A stretch of 36,122 nt of DNA from JBGSIZ01 sp041742255 (GTDB taxonomy: Bacteria > Pseudomonadota > Alphaproteobacteria > Rhodobacterales > Rhodobacteraceae), in contig JBGSIZ010000101.1 of the NCBI GenBank assembly GCA_041742255.1, forward strand, positions 1 to 36,122, written 5' to 3'. Made by a program: the position numbers and the translations under genes. This document shows positions 30,098 through 36,122 of this stretch, piece after piece; the first letter of the stretch is position 1; each line of letters begins with the position of its first letter. The notes under the pieces were generated by a model that saw only the letters and a program-made list of their open reading frames with translations, ran no database searches and had not been told where the DNA came from.

Positions 30098-30814
30098 TTA
30101 CCGGTCGCGACGGTCAGGGCGGGCGCCACGGGGGGCGGGGCCGTCCTGAGACTCGGCGGCCTTGCGGTCGCGGGCTTGCGGGTCATGTTCCATGATCTCG
30201 CCTTTGAAGATCCAGACCTTGATCCCGATGATACCATAGGGGGTCATGGCTTCGGACAGCGCATAGTCGATGTCGGCCCGCAGGGTGTGCAACGGCACGC
30301 GGCCTTCGCGATACCATTCGGTCCGGGCAATTTCGGCACCGCCAAGGCGGCCCGCGACGTTGACCCGGATGCCAAGGGCACCCATCCGCATGGCGTTCTG
30401 CACGGCACGCTTCATCGCGCGACGGAAGGACACCCGGCGTTCGAGCTGCTGCGCGATGCTTTCGCCCACGAGCGCCGAATCGAGTTCCGGCTTGCGCACT
30501 TCAACGATGTTGAGGTGCAGATCGGACGCTGTCAGTGCGGCAAGTTTCTTGCGCAGCGTTTCAATGTCCGCGCCTTTCTTGCCGATGATGACACCGGGAC
30601 GGGCGGCATGGATCGTCACCCGGCACTTTTTATGCGGCCGTTCAATGATCACGCGGCTGATGCCGGCCTGCTTGCATTCCTTTTTGATGAAATCCTTCAT
30701 CTTGAGGTCTTCGAGCAGGAGGTTGCCGTAGTCCTTGCTGTTGGCGAACCAACGGCTGTCCCAGGTCCGGTTGACCTGCAGGCGCATGCCTACGGGATTG
30801 ACTTTGTTACCCAT
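30098..30814 (-). CDS. rpsC: 30S ribosomal protein S3
   Basis: 238-aa protein of the mRNA entry channel: MGNKVNPVGMRLQVNRTWDSRWFA, KH domain with GVIIGKKGADIETLRKKL, and the RAMKRAVQNAMRMGALGIRVNVAGRLGGAEIARTEWYREGRVPLHTLRADIDY signature. Arg/Asp-rich tail. The start overlaps the rplV end by 8 bp. Confidence 0.98.
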   Translation of the reverse strand: MGNKVNPVGMRLQVNRTWDSRWFANSKDYGNLLLEDLKMKDFIKKECKQAGISRVIIERPHKKCRVTIHAARPGVIIGKKGADIETLRKKLAALTASDLHLNIVEVRKPELDSALVGESIAQQLERRVSFRRAMKRAVQNAMRMGALGIRVNVAGRLGGAEIARTEWYREGRVPLHTLRADIDYALSEAMTPYGIIGIKVWIFKGEIMEHDPQARDRKAAESQDGPAPRGARPDRRDR

Positions 30815-31193
30815 TGGCTTGCTCCTCGAGTTGACGCACGGTGATCGTCAGTTCCGAAAACGGCTTCATGATCTTGCCAAAACGGCCACGAGCCCGCGGA
30901 CGGCCCCGTTTCATCACGAGGTTCTTGCCCACATAGGCCTCGGCGACGATGAGTTCATCGACGTCCAGGCTGTGGTTGTTTTCGGCGTTCGCGATCGCAG
31001 ACTGAAGACACTTTTTCACGTCCTGCGCGATCCGCTTTTTCGAGAAGGTGAGGTCGGCGAGCGCCTTGTCCACTTTCTTGCCACGGATCATCGCGGCGAC
31101 GAGGTTCAGTTTTTGCGGGCTGGTGCGAAGCATGCGAAGTTTTGCCATTGCTTCGTTGTCGGCCACGCGGCGGGGATTTTTATCCTTGCTCAT
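30807..31193 (-). CDS. rplV: 50S ribosomal protein L22
   Basis: 128 aa. Lines the exit tunnel with its beta-hairpin. Seen: LRTSPQKLNLVAAMIRGKKVDKALADLTFSKKR, SAIANAENNHSLDVDELIVAEAYVGKNLVMKRGRPRARGRFGKIMKP. It overlaps rpsC by 8 bp and follows rpsS by 3 bp. Confidence 0.98.
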   Translation of the reverse strand: MSKDKNPRRVADNEAMAKLRMLRTSPQKLNLVAAMIRGKKVDKALADLTFSKKRIAQDVKKCLQSAIANAENNHSLDVDELIVAEAYVGKNLVMKRGRPRARGRFGKIMKPFSELTITVRQLEEQANG

Positions 31194-31196
31194 GGC

Positions 31197-31475
31197 TTAT
31201 TTCCGCTTTGCTTTTTTGTCGGCTGCGTGACCGGTGTAGGTCCGCGTCGGCGAATATTCACCGAACTTTTGGCCGATCATGTCTTCAGACACGTTGACGG
31301 GGATGTGTTTCTTGCCGTTGTAGACGCCAAACGTCAGGCCCACGAATTGGGGCAGGATCGTCGAGCGGCGCGACCAGATTTTGATGACTTCGTTTTTGCC
31401 GGACTCGCGCGACTTTTCCGCCTTTTTCAAGACGTAAGCGTCGACGAACGGACCTTTCCATACAGAGCGAGCCAT
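31197..31475 (-). CDS. rpsS: 30S ribosomal protein S19
   Basis: 92 aa: MARSVWKGPFVDAYVLKKAEKSRESGKNEVIKIWSRRSTILPQFVGLTFGVYNGKKHIPVNVSEDMIGQKFGEYSPTRTYTGH is diagnostic in order and spacing. Small-subunit head protein next to S13. Spacing to rplB is 3 bp. Confidence 0.98.
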   Translation of the reverse strand: MARSVWKGPFVDAYVLKKAEKSRESGKNEVIKIWSRRSTILPQFVGLTFGVYNGKKHIPVNVSEDMIGQKFGEYSPTRTYTGHAADKKAKRK

Positions 31476-31478
31476 GGA

Positions 31479-32318
31479 TTAGCGGCCTTTCCTGGCGTGA
31501 CGCGAGCGCACGATGAGCATGCTGGACGCCTTTTTCTTGTTGCGGGTACGAGCCCCTTTGGTCGGCTTGCCCCACGGGGTCACCGGGTGACGGCCACCAG
31601 AGGTCCGGCCTTCACCACCACCATGGGGGTGATCGACCGGGTTCATGGCCACACCGCGGACGCTCGGGCGGATGCCCTTGTGGCGCATACGACCGGCCTT
31701 GCCGAAGTTCTGGTTGGAGTTGTCAGGGTTCGACACCGCACCAACGGTGGCGATGCATTCCTGACGGACCATCCGCAATTCACCGGACGACAAACGGATC
31801 TGGGCATAGCCCCCGTCGCGGCCAACAAACTGCGCATAGGTGCCAGCAGCGCGGGCAATCTGCCCACCTTTGCCGGGCTTCATTTCGATGTTGTGGACGA
31901 TCGTGCCGATCGGCATCCCCGAGAACGGCATCGCGTTGCCGGGCTTGATGTCCACCTTTGCGCCAGCGATCACCTTGTCGCCGATCGCAAGCCGCTGGGG
32001 CGCCAGGATATAGGCCTGTTCGCCGTCTGTGTATTCCACCAGCGCAATGAATGCTGTCCGGTTGGGGTCATATTCGATGCGGACAACAGTCGCGGCAACG
32101 TCGAATTTGTTGCGCTTGAAGTCCACGATACGATAGAGCCGTTTCGCCCCACCGCCTTTGCGACGCATCGTGATCCGTCCGGTATTGTTCCGACCGCCAT
32201 GTCCCATAAGACCCTCTGTGAGGGCCTTGACGGGGCGACCTTTCCAAAGCTCCGAACGGTCGATCAGTACCAGCCCGCGCTGGCCAGGCGTCGTCGGTTT
32301 ATACGACTTGAGTGCCAT
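31479..32318 (-). CDS. rplB: 50S ribosomal protein L2
   Basis: 279 aa, near the peptidyl-transferase centre. Seen: MALKSYKPTTPGQRGLVLIDRSELWKG, GGRNNTGRITMRRKGGGAKRLYR, and the conserved GVAMNPVDHPHGGGEGRTSGGRHPVTPWGKPTKG near the C-terminus, with the essential His in HPHGGGEG. It is first of rplB-rpsS-rplV-rpsC-rplP, after a long structured leader. Confidence 0.98.
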   Translation of the reverse strand: MALKSYKPTTPGQRGLVLIDRSELWKGRPVKALTEGLMGHGGRNNTGRITMRRKGGGAKRLYRIVDFKRNKFDVAATVVRIEYDPNRTAFIALVEYTDGEQAYILAPQRLAIGDKVIAGAKVDIKPGNAMPFSGMPIGTIVHNIEMKPGKGGQIARAAGTYAQFVGRDGGYAQIRLSSGELRMVRQECIATVGAVSNPDNSNQNFGKAGRMRHKGIRPSVRGVAMNPVDHPHGGGEGRTSGGRHPVTPWGKPTKGARTRNKKKASSMLIVRSRHARKGR

Positions 32319-32343
32319 GTTTGATGTCTTCCGTTTGCTTGGC

Positions 32344-32361
32344 GGTTCCCGACCGGGAACC
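32344..32361 (-). promoter_or_regulatory. Small hairpin in the rplB leader
   Basis: GGTTCCC (32344-32350), loop GACC, GGGAACC (32355-32361), 26 bp upstream of the rplB start. Part of a leader that also holds two REP-like palindromes and a U-tailed hairpin. Confidence 0.45.
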
Positions 32362-32394
32362 TGAAGTTACAGGGCCCCGAAGGTCCCAAAGGGT

Positions 32395-32453
32395 GGTGGG
32401 TCAAGACCCACCTTACGATGTTGGCCGCCGTGGTGGGTCAAGACCCACATTAC
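32395..32453. repeat. Two GGTGGGTC-type REP-like palindromes before rplB
   Basis: Unit 1: GGTGGGTC-AA-GACCCACC then TTAC (32395-32416). Unit 2: GTGGGTC-AA-GACCCAC then ATTAC (32433-32453). Same orientation, about 38 bp apart. On the minus strand each reads GTAA, one or two bases, then the palindrome, a variant of the GTAG-footed family with a different stem. Confidence 0.7.
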
Positions 32454-32461
32454 CGGCAAAC

Positions 32462-32494
32462 AAAAAACCAAAGGCCCGGACGAATCCGGGACCT
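32462..32494 (-). terminator. U-tailed hairpin after the unknown gene, before rplB
   Basis: AGG-CCCGGA (32472-32480) pairs with TCCGGG-A-CCT (32485-32494), one bulged A and a CGAA loop. On the minus strand TTGGTTTTTTG follows. It ends the unknown gene at 32597. Because a candidate rplB promoter lies just upstream (32508-32536), it could instead act as an attenuator in the rplB leader. Confidence 0.7.
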
Positions 32495-32507
32495 AGGGCA
32501 ATGGGGC

Positions 32508-32536
32508 CTGATAGGGGAGCGGTGGGATGGCGTCAA
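32508..32536 (-). promoter_or_regulatory. Candidate rplB promoter (TTGACG-N17-TATCAG)
   Basis: Minus-strand TTGACG (32536-32531), exact 17-bp spacer, TATCAG (32513-32508). Transcription would start near 32500, a few bases before the U-tailed hairpin, giving a leader of about 180 nt. The hairpin placement makes this uncertain. Confidence 0.4.
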
Positions 32537-32596
32537 GCGCAGAAGATGCGGCGGTGGACGACAGTGCGCAGGGGCGGGACCACGCGGACCTTTAGC

Positions 32597-33565
32597 CTAC
32601 CAATAATAGGTGTCTTCGCCATACACATAGTCGAAGGGAAAGACCGGAGCCAGCTTTGGTGCCGACCTGCGGTCCCCGCCGTCCAGAAGCGGCAAGACCA
32701 TTTCGCGCGGCGGAGACGGCAACAGGGTGGCGTCCCGGCCTGCCCGTTCCACCACATGGTTTGGCCCGATCCGCCGCCCGGCCGTGACCGCGTCTGGCCA
32801 GACTCCGCAATCGTCCGGTCCGATGCATCGCGCGAGAACCGGACCATGGGGCAGGCCGTTCCAGAACCACCCCGTGCCGCCCGGCATGTCATTGTCCGTT
32901 CGGATTTCCGCGTAGACCACATCGAGTTGCAGGCTGAGCGTTTCAAAGGCGCGAAAGAGCGCAGTTGTGGCGGCCTTGTCCTCGAACAGCTTTGGTTTAA
33001 ACGCAAAGGCGACAGTGCCCAGCAAGTGGTCGCGGCGGGCAAAGTGCCGGGGGTTATACTCTTCAAACCGTTTGGCACTGGGGACCGAGACAAGGACGTC
33101 CCCAAAAGGCGCGGCGGACCGCAGGATGATGTCGCCGTTGGTTTGAAACGTGTCTACAAGGGGCGCTGTATCGCCATTGGTTACCTTGCCCTGGAGGGGT
33201 CCGGTCAGCCCTAAGCGGCGTGGCACGGCGGCGGGCAGAATCGTCCCCAAGGTGGTCAGCAGGTCGGCAAAGCCCGTAGCATGGAACCTCGCGCCATCCT
33301 TGAACCAGAAGGTCATCCAGTGGGGTTTACGGGGCTGCGCGACGTCGTGGGCGACAAGCCCCTGTTTGGTTGCGGTTTCCCACTTGTTCGCCTGCACGTC
33401 GATCAGGGCGCCCTTGGTCTGTGCCAGAATGTCCGCGAGAAATGCGTCAATGGTGGCCCAGACGTCCGGGGTTTTGGCCCCTTCGAGGTGGAGGGAATAG
33501 AACGTCCTGCGTTTGCCGATCAGCGCAAGGTGGGGGTCTGGGATATCCTCGTCTTTGATGTCCAA
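32597..33565 (-). CDS. Unknown protein between rplW and rplB, N-terminus split off by a frameshift
   Basis: An open frame of 322 aa from a TTG at 33565 (no ribosome-binding site), ending DYVYGEDTYYW. I recognise no family. It has mixed alpha/beta character, no signal or membrane segment, and coding composition like its neighbours. In the same frame upstream, PQLPNGANLFLSGP reads like natural protein, but no start codon lies there. The likely real start is the ATG at 33659 in another frame (see 33602-33659). The gene sits alone between two terminators inside the S10 cluster. Function unknown. Confidence 0.65.
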   Translation of the reverse strand: MDIKDEDIPDPHLALIGKRRTFYSLHLEGAKTPDVWATIDAFLADILAQTKGALIDVQANKWETATKQGLVAHDVAQPRKPHWMTFWFKDGARFHATGFADLLTTLGTILPAAVPRRLGLTGPLQGKVTNGDTAPLVDTFQTNGDIILRSAAPFGDVLVSVPSAKRFEEYNPRHFARRDHLLGTVAFAFKPKLFEDKAATTALFRAFETLSLQLDVVYAEIRTDNDMPGGTGWFWNGLPHGPVLARCIGPDDCGVWPDAVTAGRRIGPNHVVERAGRDATLLPSPPREMVLPLLDGGDRRSAPKLAPVFPFDYVYGEDTYYW

Positions 33566-33601
33566 GGGACCGCTGAGGAACAGGTTCGCGCCATTGGGAA
33601 G

Positions 33602-33659
33602 CTGTGGGGGCGTGAGCGGTGTTGGTTTTGGCCGCGAAGAGGTTGAAATCGTAGCTCAT
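33602..33659 (-). other. N-terminal fragment of the unknown gene, one frame off
   Basis: ATG at 33659-33657, preceded by AGGGT, encodes MSYDFNLFAAKTNTAHAP. At a run of five Cs on the coding strand (33610-33606) the reading must shift +1 to join PQLPNGANLFLSGPLDIKDE in the main frame. One extra C, as mutation or sequencing error, would explain it; a programmed +1 shift at CCC-A is possible but unproven. Confidence 0.6.
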
Positions 33660-33698
33660 TATCAGACCCTAAATATTCACCTGAGAATGCTACCCGCG

Positions 33699-33735
33699 CA
33701 AAAGAAAATCGCCAGCGCATTTCTGCACCGGCGAT
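33699..33735 (-). terminator. Intrinsic terminator after rplW
   Basis: Minus-strand 12-bp stem (33735-33724 with 33719-33708, two wobbles) closed by a GAAA tetraloop, followed by TTTCTTTTG. It ends the tuf-rpsJ-rplC-rplD-rplW part of the cluster, 25 bp past rplW. Confidence 0.85.
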
Positions 33736-33760
33736 CTTTGGCTTTAACAGGGCTTTGAGA

Positions 33761-34057
33761 TCAAAGACCGGTGGACACGTCGATGGTGTTGCCTTCGACG
33801 AGGGTCACATAGGCCTTTTTCACGTCATTGCGGGTGCCGAGGGAACCCCGGAACCGCTTGACCTTGCCCTTGGTGATGACTGTGTTGACCGCCTTGACCT
33901 TGACACCAAAGAGAGCCTCGACGGCTTCCTTGATCTGGGGCTTGTTGGCCGAAATCGCCACTTCAAACACCACAGCGTTGTTTTCGGACGCCATGGTTGC
34001 CTTTTCGGTGATGATCGGCTTGCGGATCACGTCGTAGTGTTCTGCTTTTGCGGTCAT
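33761..34057 (-). CDS. rplW: 50S ribosomal protein L23
   Basis: 98-aa exit-site protein and trigger-factor/SRP dock: HYDVIRKPIITEKATMASENNAVVFEVA, NKPQIKEAVEALFGVKVKAVNTVITKGKVKRFRG. Its start overlaps the rplD stop by 4 bp. A strong terminator follows it, which is unusual because rplB normally comes next in the same message. Confidence 0.98.
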   Translation of the reverse strand: MTAKAEHYDVIRKPIITEKATMASENNAVVFEVAISANKPQIKEAVEALFGVKVKAVNTVITKGKVKRFRGSLGTRNDVKKAYVTLVEGNTIDVSTGL

Positions 34058-34674
34058 TTCAAACGTGCCTCCAAGGCTTCGAGCCCTGCTTTGGTGAGCA
34101 CGAGCGTGTCACTGCGCAGGATGTCATAGACGTTGGCGCCAACGAACGGCAGCACGTCAAGGTTGGCGATGTTGCGCGCGGCGCGGGCAAAATCGGCGTT
34201 CACGGTTGCGCCGTCGATGATCAGCGCCCGCTTCCAACCCAGCGCACCCACCTGTTTGGCGAGGATCGCGGTCTTGGCGGCGGTCACTTCGGCGATGTCC
34301 AGAACGACCAGTTCGCCCGCTTTGACCTTGGCCGAGAGCGCGTGGCGCAGGCCGAGTTTGCGGAACTTCTTGGTCAGTTCATGGGCGTGGCTGCGCGGCG
34401 TCGGGCCTTTGTAGATCCCGCCGTGACGGAAGATCGGGGCCTTCTTGGACCCGTGGCGTGCGCCACCGGTGCCTTTTTGGCGATAGATCTTCTTGGTCGA
34501 GTAGGACACGTCGGATTTGCCGAGCGTGGAGTGCGTGCCCTGCTGGTTGCGGGCACGCTGCCAGCGCACCATGCGGTGCAGGATGTCTGCGCGCGGGTCG
34601 AGGCCAAAGATCGCGTCGTCGAGATCGACGGACCCGGCAGCCTTGCCATCGAGCTTGATTGCATCAGCCTTCAT
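34054..34674 (-). CDS. rplD: 50S ribosomal protein L4
   Basis: 206 aa; lines the tunnel and in E. coli represses the S10 operon. Seen: MVRWQRARNQQGTHSTLGKSDVSYSTKKIYRQKGTGGARHGSKKAPIFRHGG, the L4 loop. Start at 34674, overlapping the rplC end by 11 bp. The E. coli-type L4 leader target would lie upstream of rpsJ; I did not identify it. Confidence 0.98.
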   Translation of the reverse strand: MKADAIKLDGKAAGSVDLDDAIFGLDPRADILHRMVRWQRARNQQGTHSTLGKSDVSYSTKKIYRQKGTGGARHGSKKAPIFRHGGIYKGPTPRSHAHELTKKFRKLGLRHALSAKVKAGELVVLDIAEVTAAKTAILAKQVGALGWKRALIIDGATVNADFARAARNIANLDVLPFVGANVYDILRSDTLVLTKAGLEALEARLK

Positions 34675-35521
34675 TGGTCTCGCCTCCTTCAGCGGCGTCG
34701 TCAGCCGGGGTTGCATTCGCGGCGTCAGCAGCGGCGGCCTGAATTGCGGCCTCTTCTGCTTCGGCGGCGGCTTTTGCCACGGCTTCTGCTTCGGCGGCGG
34801 CCTGTGCGGCGGCAGCTTCGGCAGATTTACGGGCGACTTCAGCGGCGGACTTGAGAGCCGCCGGGAAGATCACGTTTTCAGACTGCGGTTTCTTGACCGC
34901 ATCCTTGATCGTGACCCATCCCCCTTTGGAGCCGGGAACGGCACCTTTGACCATGATCAGGACACGGTCGATATCGGTGCGCACAACCTGCAGGTTCTGC
35001 GTGGTGACACGGGCAGCGCCCATGTGACCGGCCATCTTCTTACCTTTGAAGATGCGGCCCGGATCCTGACACTGGCCGACGGAGCCGTGCGAGCGGTGCG
35101 ACACGGACACACCGTGCGACGCGCGCAAACCACCGAAGTTGTGCCGCTTCATGACACCGGCAAAACCTTTACCGATGGACACGCCCGACACGTCGACGAA
35201 CTGGCCGTCGAAGTAGTGGGCGGCGATGATTTCTTCACCCACGGGGATCAGGTTTTCCGGGGCAACCCGAAATTCCGCAATCTTCCGCTTGGGTTCAACC
35301 GAGGCAGCCGCGAAATGGCCGCGCATGGGTTTGGTCACCCGCTTGACCTTGGCTGTGCCGGCGCCGAGCTGGACGGCCGAATAGCCATCCTTTTCAACGG
35401 TCCGCTGTGCCACGACCTGCAGGTTGTCAAGGAGGAGGACGGTCACAGGGATCTGCTTGCCGTCTTCCATGAAAAGCCGGGTCATGCCGACTTTCTTTGC
35501 GATTACACCGGAGCGCAACAT
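34664..35521 (-). CDS. rplC: 50S ribosomal protein L3 with long Ala/Glu-rich tail
   Basis: 285 aa versus about 210 in E. coli. The core is standard: MLRSGVIAKKVGMTRLFMEDGKQIPVTVL, FAGVMKRHNFGGLRASHGVSVSHRSHGSVGQCQDPGRIFKGKKMAGHMG. From about residue 210 it carries an extension dominated by Ala and Glu (ARKSAEAAAAQAAAEAEAVA...), likely helical and exposed, ending DDAAEGGETNEG. Start at 35521; ATG at 35527 would add two residues. Confidence 0.97.
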   Translation of the reverse strand: MLRSGVIAKKVGMTRLFMEDGKQIPVTVLLLDNLQVVAQRTVEKDGYSAVQLGAGTAKVKRVTKPMRGHFAAASVEPKRKIAEFRVAPENLIPVGEEIIAAHYFDGQFVDVSGVSIGKGFAGVMKRHNFGGLRASHGVSVSHRSHGSVGQCQDPGRIFKGKKMAGHMGAARVTTQNLQVVRTDIDRVLIMVKGAVPGSKGGWVTIKDAVKKPQSENVIFPAALKSAAEVARKSAEAAAAQAAAEAEAVAKAAAEAEEAAIQAAAADAANATPADDAAEGGETNEG

Positions 35522-35534
35522 GGTCATGGCCCCC

Positions 35535-35849
35535 TTAAACCTTGATCTCGACGTCGACACCGGCAGCAAGGTCGAGCTTCATCAGCGCGTCCACGGTCTG
35601 CGGCGTCGGATCAACGATATCCAGCAGACGCATATGCGTGCGGATTTCGAACTGATCGCGGGATTTCTTGTCGATGTGCGGTCCCCGCAGAACGGTGAAA
35701 CGCTCGATCTTGTTCGGCAGCGGGATCGGACCCCGGACCGAGGCACCCGTACGCTTGGCGGTCGAAACGATTTCGGCGGTGCTGGCGTCCAGCACGCGGA
35801 AATCGAACGCCTTGAGCCGGATGCGAATATTTTGGCTTTGTGCGGCCAT
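35535..35849 (-). CDS. rpsJ: 30S ribosomal protein S10
   Basis: 104 aa; small-subunit head protein and NusB partner in antitermination. Seen: MAAQSQNIRIRLKAFDFRVLDASTAEIV, RTGASVRGPIPLPNKIERFTVLRGPHIDKKSRDQFEIRTHMRLLDIVDPTPQTVDALMKLDL. Start at 35849; the longer frame lacks S10 sequence. It follows tuf with a hairpin in between. Confidence 0.98.
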   Translation of the reverse strand: MAAQSQNIRIRLKAFDFRVLDASTAEIVSTAKRTGASVRGPIPLPNKIERFTVLRGPHIDKKSRDQFEIRTHMRLLDIVDPTPQTVDALMKLDLAAGVDVEIKV

Positions 35850-35930
35850 GGCTTTGCCTTTCGCGGCTTTGGGTTGAGAGGTGGGGAGAGCGGAATTGCC
35901 TCGCCACATCGAACCCGGAATTTCAACGAA

Positions 35931-35954
35931 GAAGGCGGGCTTTCGCCCACCTTC
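35931..35954 (-). terminator. Hairpin between tuf and rpsJ
   Basis: GAAGGCGGGC (35931-35940) pairs with GCCCACCTTC (35945-35954), one mismatch, tetraloop GAAA on the minus strand. TTCGTTG follows, a weak U-tract, so it is likely a partial terminator that keeps tuf expression above rpsJ. Confidence 0.55.
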
Positions 35955-35977
35955 CCCTTTATCGACCCTTGCGTGAC

Positions 35978-36122
35978 TTACGCGAGGATTTTGGACACAA
36001 CCCCTGCACCAACCGTGCGGCCGCCTTCGCGGATGGCGAAGCGCAGGCCGTCTTCCATGGCGATCGGGGCGATCAGTTCAACGACGAACTTCAGGTTGTC
36101 GCCGGGCATCACCATTTCCGTG
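35978..36122 (-). CDS. tuf: Elongation factor Tu, C-terminal fragment (start outside window)
   Basis: The last 47 codons of EF-Tu: EMVMPGDNLKFVVELIAPIAMEDGLRFAIREGGRTVGAGVVSKILA, domain III, with stop at 35980-35978. EF-Tu brings aminoacyl-tRNA to the ribosome. The gene enters from the right edge of the window and heads the rpsJ cluster, as usual. Confidence 0.97.
   Translation of the reverse strand, partial: TEMVMPGDNLKFVVELIAPIAMEDGLRFAIREGGRTVGAGVVSKILA

Noticed and set aside
30735..32324. Long plus-strand open frame (529 codons) over rplV, rpsS and rplB
   Set aside because: It covers three certain ribosomal genes on the other strand; its translation is low-quality and matches nothing.
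1..36122. CRISPR array, tRNA, rRNA, prophage or transposase gene
   Set aside because: No regularly spaced direct repeats with spacers, no cloverleaf, and no integrase or transposase motif was seen on either strand.

Overview
The window reads as chromosomal DNA of a Rhodobacterales (Roseobacteraceae/Rhodobacteraceae) alphaproteobacterium. This rests on high GC, the aapJQMP general amino-acid ABC cluster, an ATP12 F1-assembly chaperone, a short Rhodobacterales-type LuxR beside a LuxI, a long Ala/Glu-rich tail on L3, and the run rnpA-yidD / ttcA-yidC-engB-argB. The species cannot be named. There is no phage, transposase gene, CRISPR array, tRNA or rRNA. No gene-free stretch exceeds 300 bp.

Layout. 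(1) 1-6960, mostly + strand: rnpA (5' end off the window), yidD, a convergent DUF3833-type lipoprotein, ttcA, yidC, engB, argB, a two-cluster ferredoxin-like protein and a SixA-type phosphatase. Several of these genes overlap by 4-8 bp. (2) 6965-11515, - strand: aapJ-aapQ-aapM-aapP, an amino-acid uptake operon whose aapQ carries an in-frame ochre stop. (3) 11705-14508, - strand: crcB-rluC-HAD phosphatase-ATP12, all overlapping. (4) 14634-15603: divergent ohr (-) / ohrR (+), an organic-peroxide switch. (5) 15611-18238, - strand: luxR-luxI-rarA, with a small divergent ORF beyond luxR. (6) 18551 to the end, - strand: the S10-spc-alpha ribosomal superoperon in the order tuf, rpsJ, rplCDW, [unknown gene], rplB, rpsS, rplV, rpsC, rplP, [opposite-strand 2OG-Fe(II) gene], rpmC, rpsQ, rplN, rplX, rplE, rpsN, rpsH, rplF, rplR, rpsE, rpmD, [DUF1127 gene], rplO, secY, adk, rpsM, rpsK, rpoA, rplQ.

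How it works together. Ribosome and RNA-polymerase synthesis, protein export (SecY, YidC, YidD), RNA maturation (RnpA, TtcA, RluC) and GTPase-assisted ribosome assembly (EngB) dominate. The superoperon is cut into several transcription units by three inserted genes, each flanked by intrinsic terminators. Two downstream segments have near-identical candidate promoters: TTGCC(A/C), a 17-bp spacer, then TATACG, before rpmC and before rplO.

Most unusual features: the nonsense codon in aapQ; a +1 frame disruption at a run of five Cs in the unknown gene between rplW and rplB; GTAG-footed REP-like palindromes in the ribosomal spacers; 11-bp-phased ATACCG repeats shared by the ttcA and crcB leaders; a luxR promoter that predicts a leaderless mRNA with a dyad over it; and an 11-bp hairpin that buries the rarA start codon just after luxI. 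No complete new multi-gene system is evident. The best candidates for new biology are the luxR-luxI-rarA locus with its divergent small ORF, and the shared repeat families.
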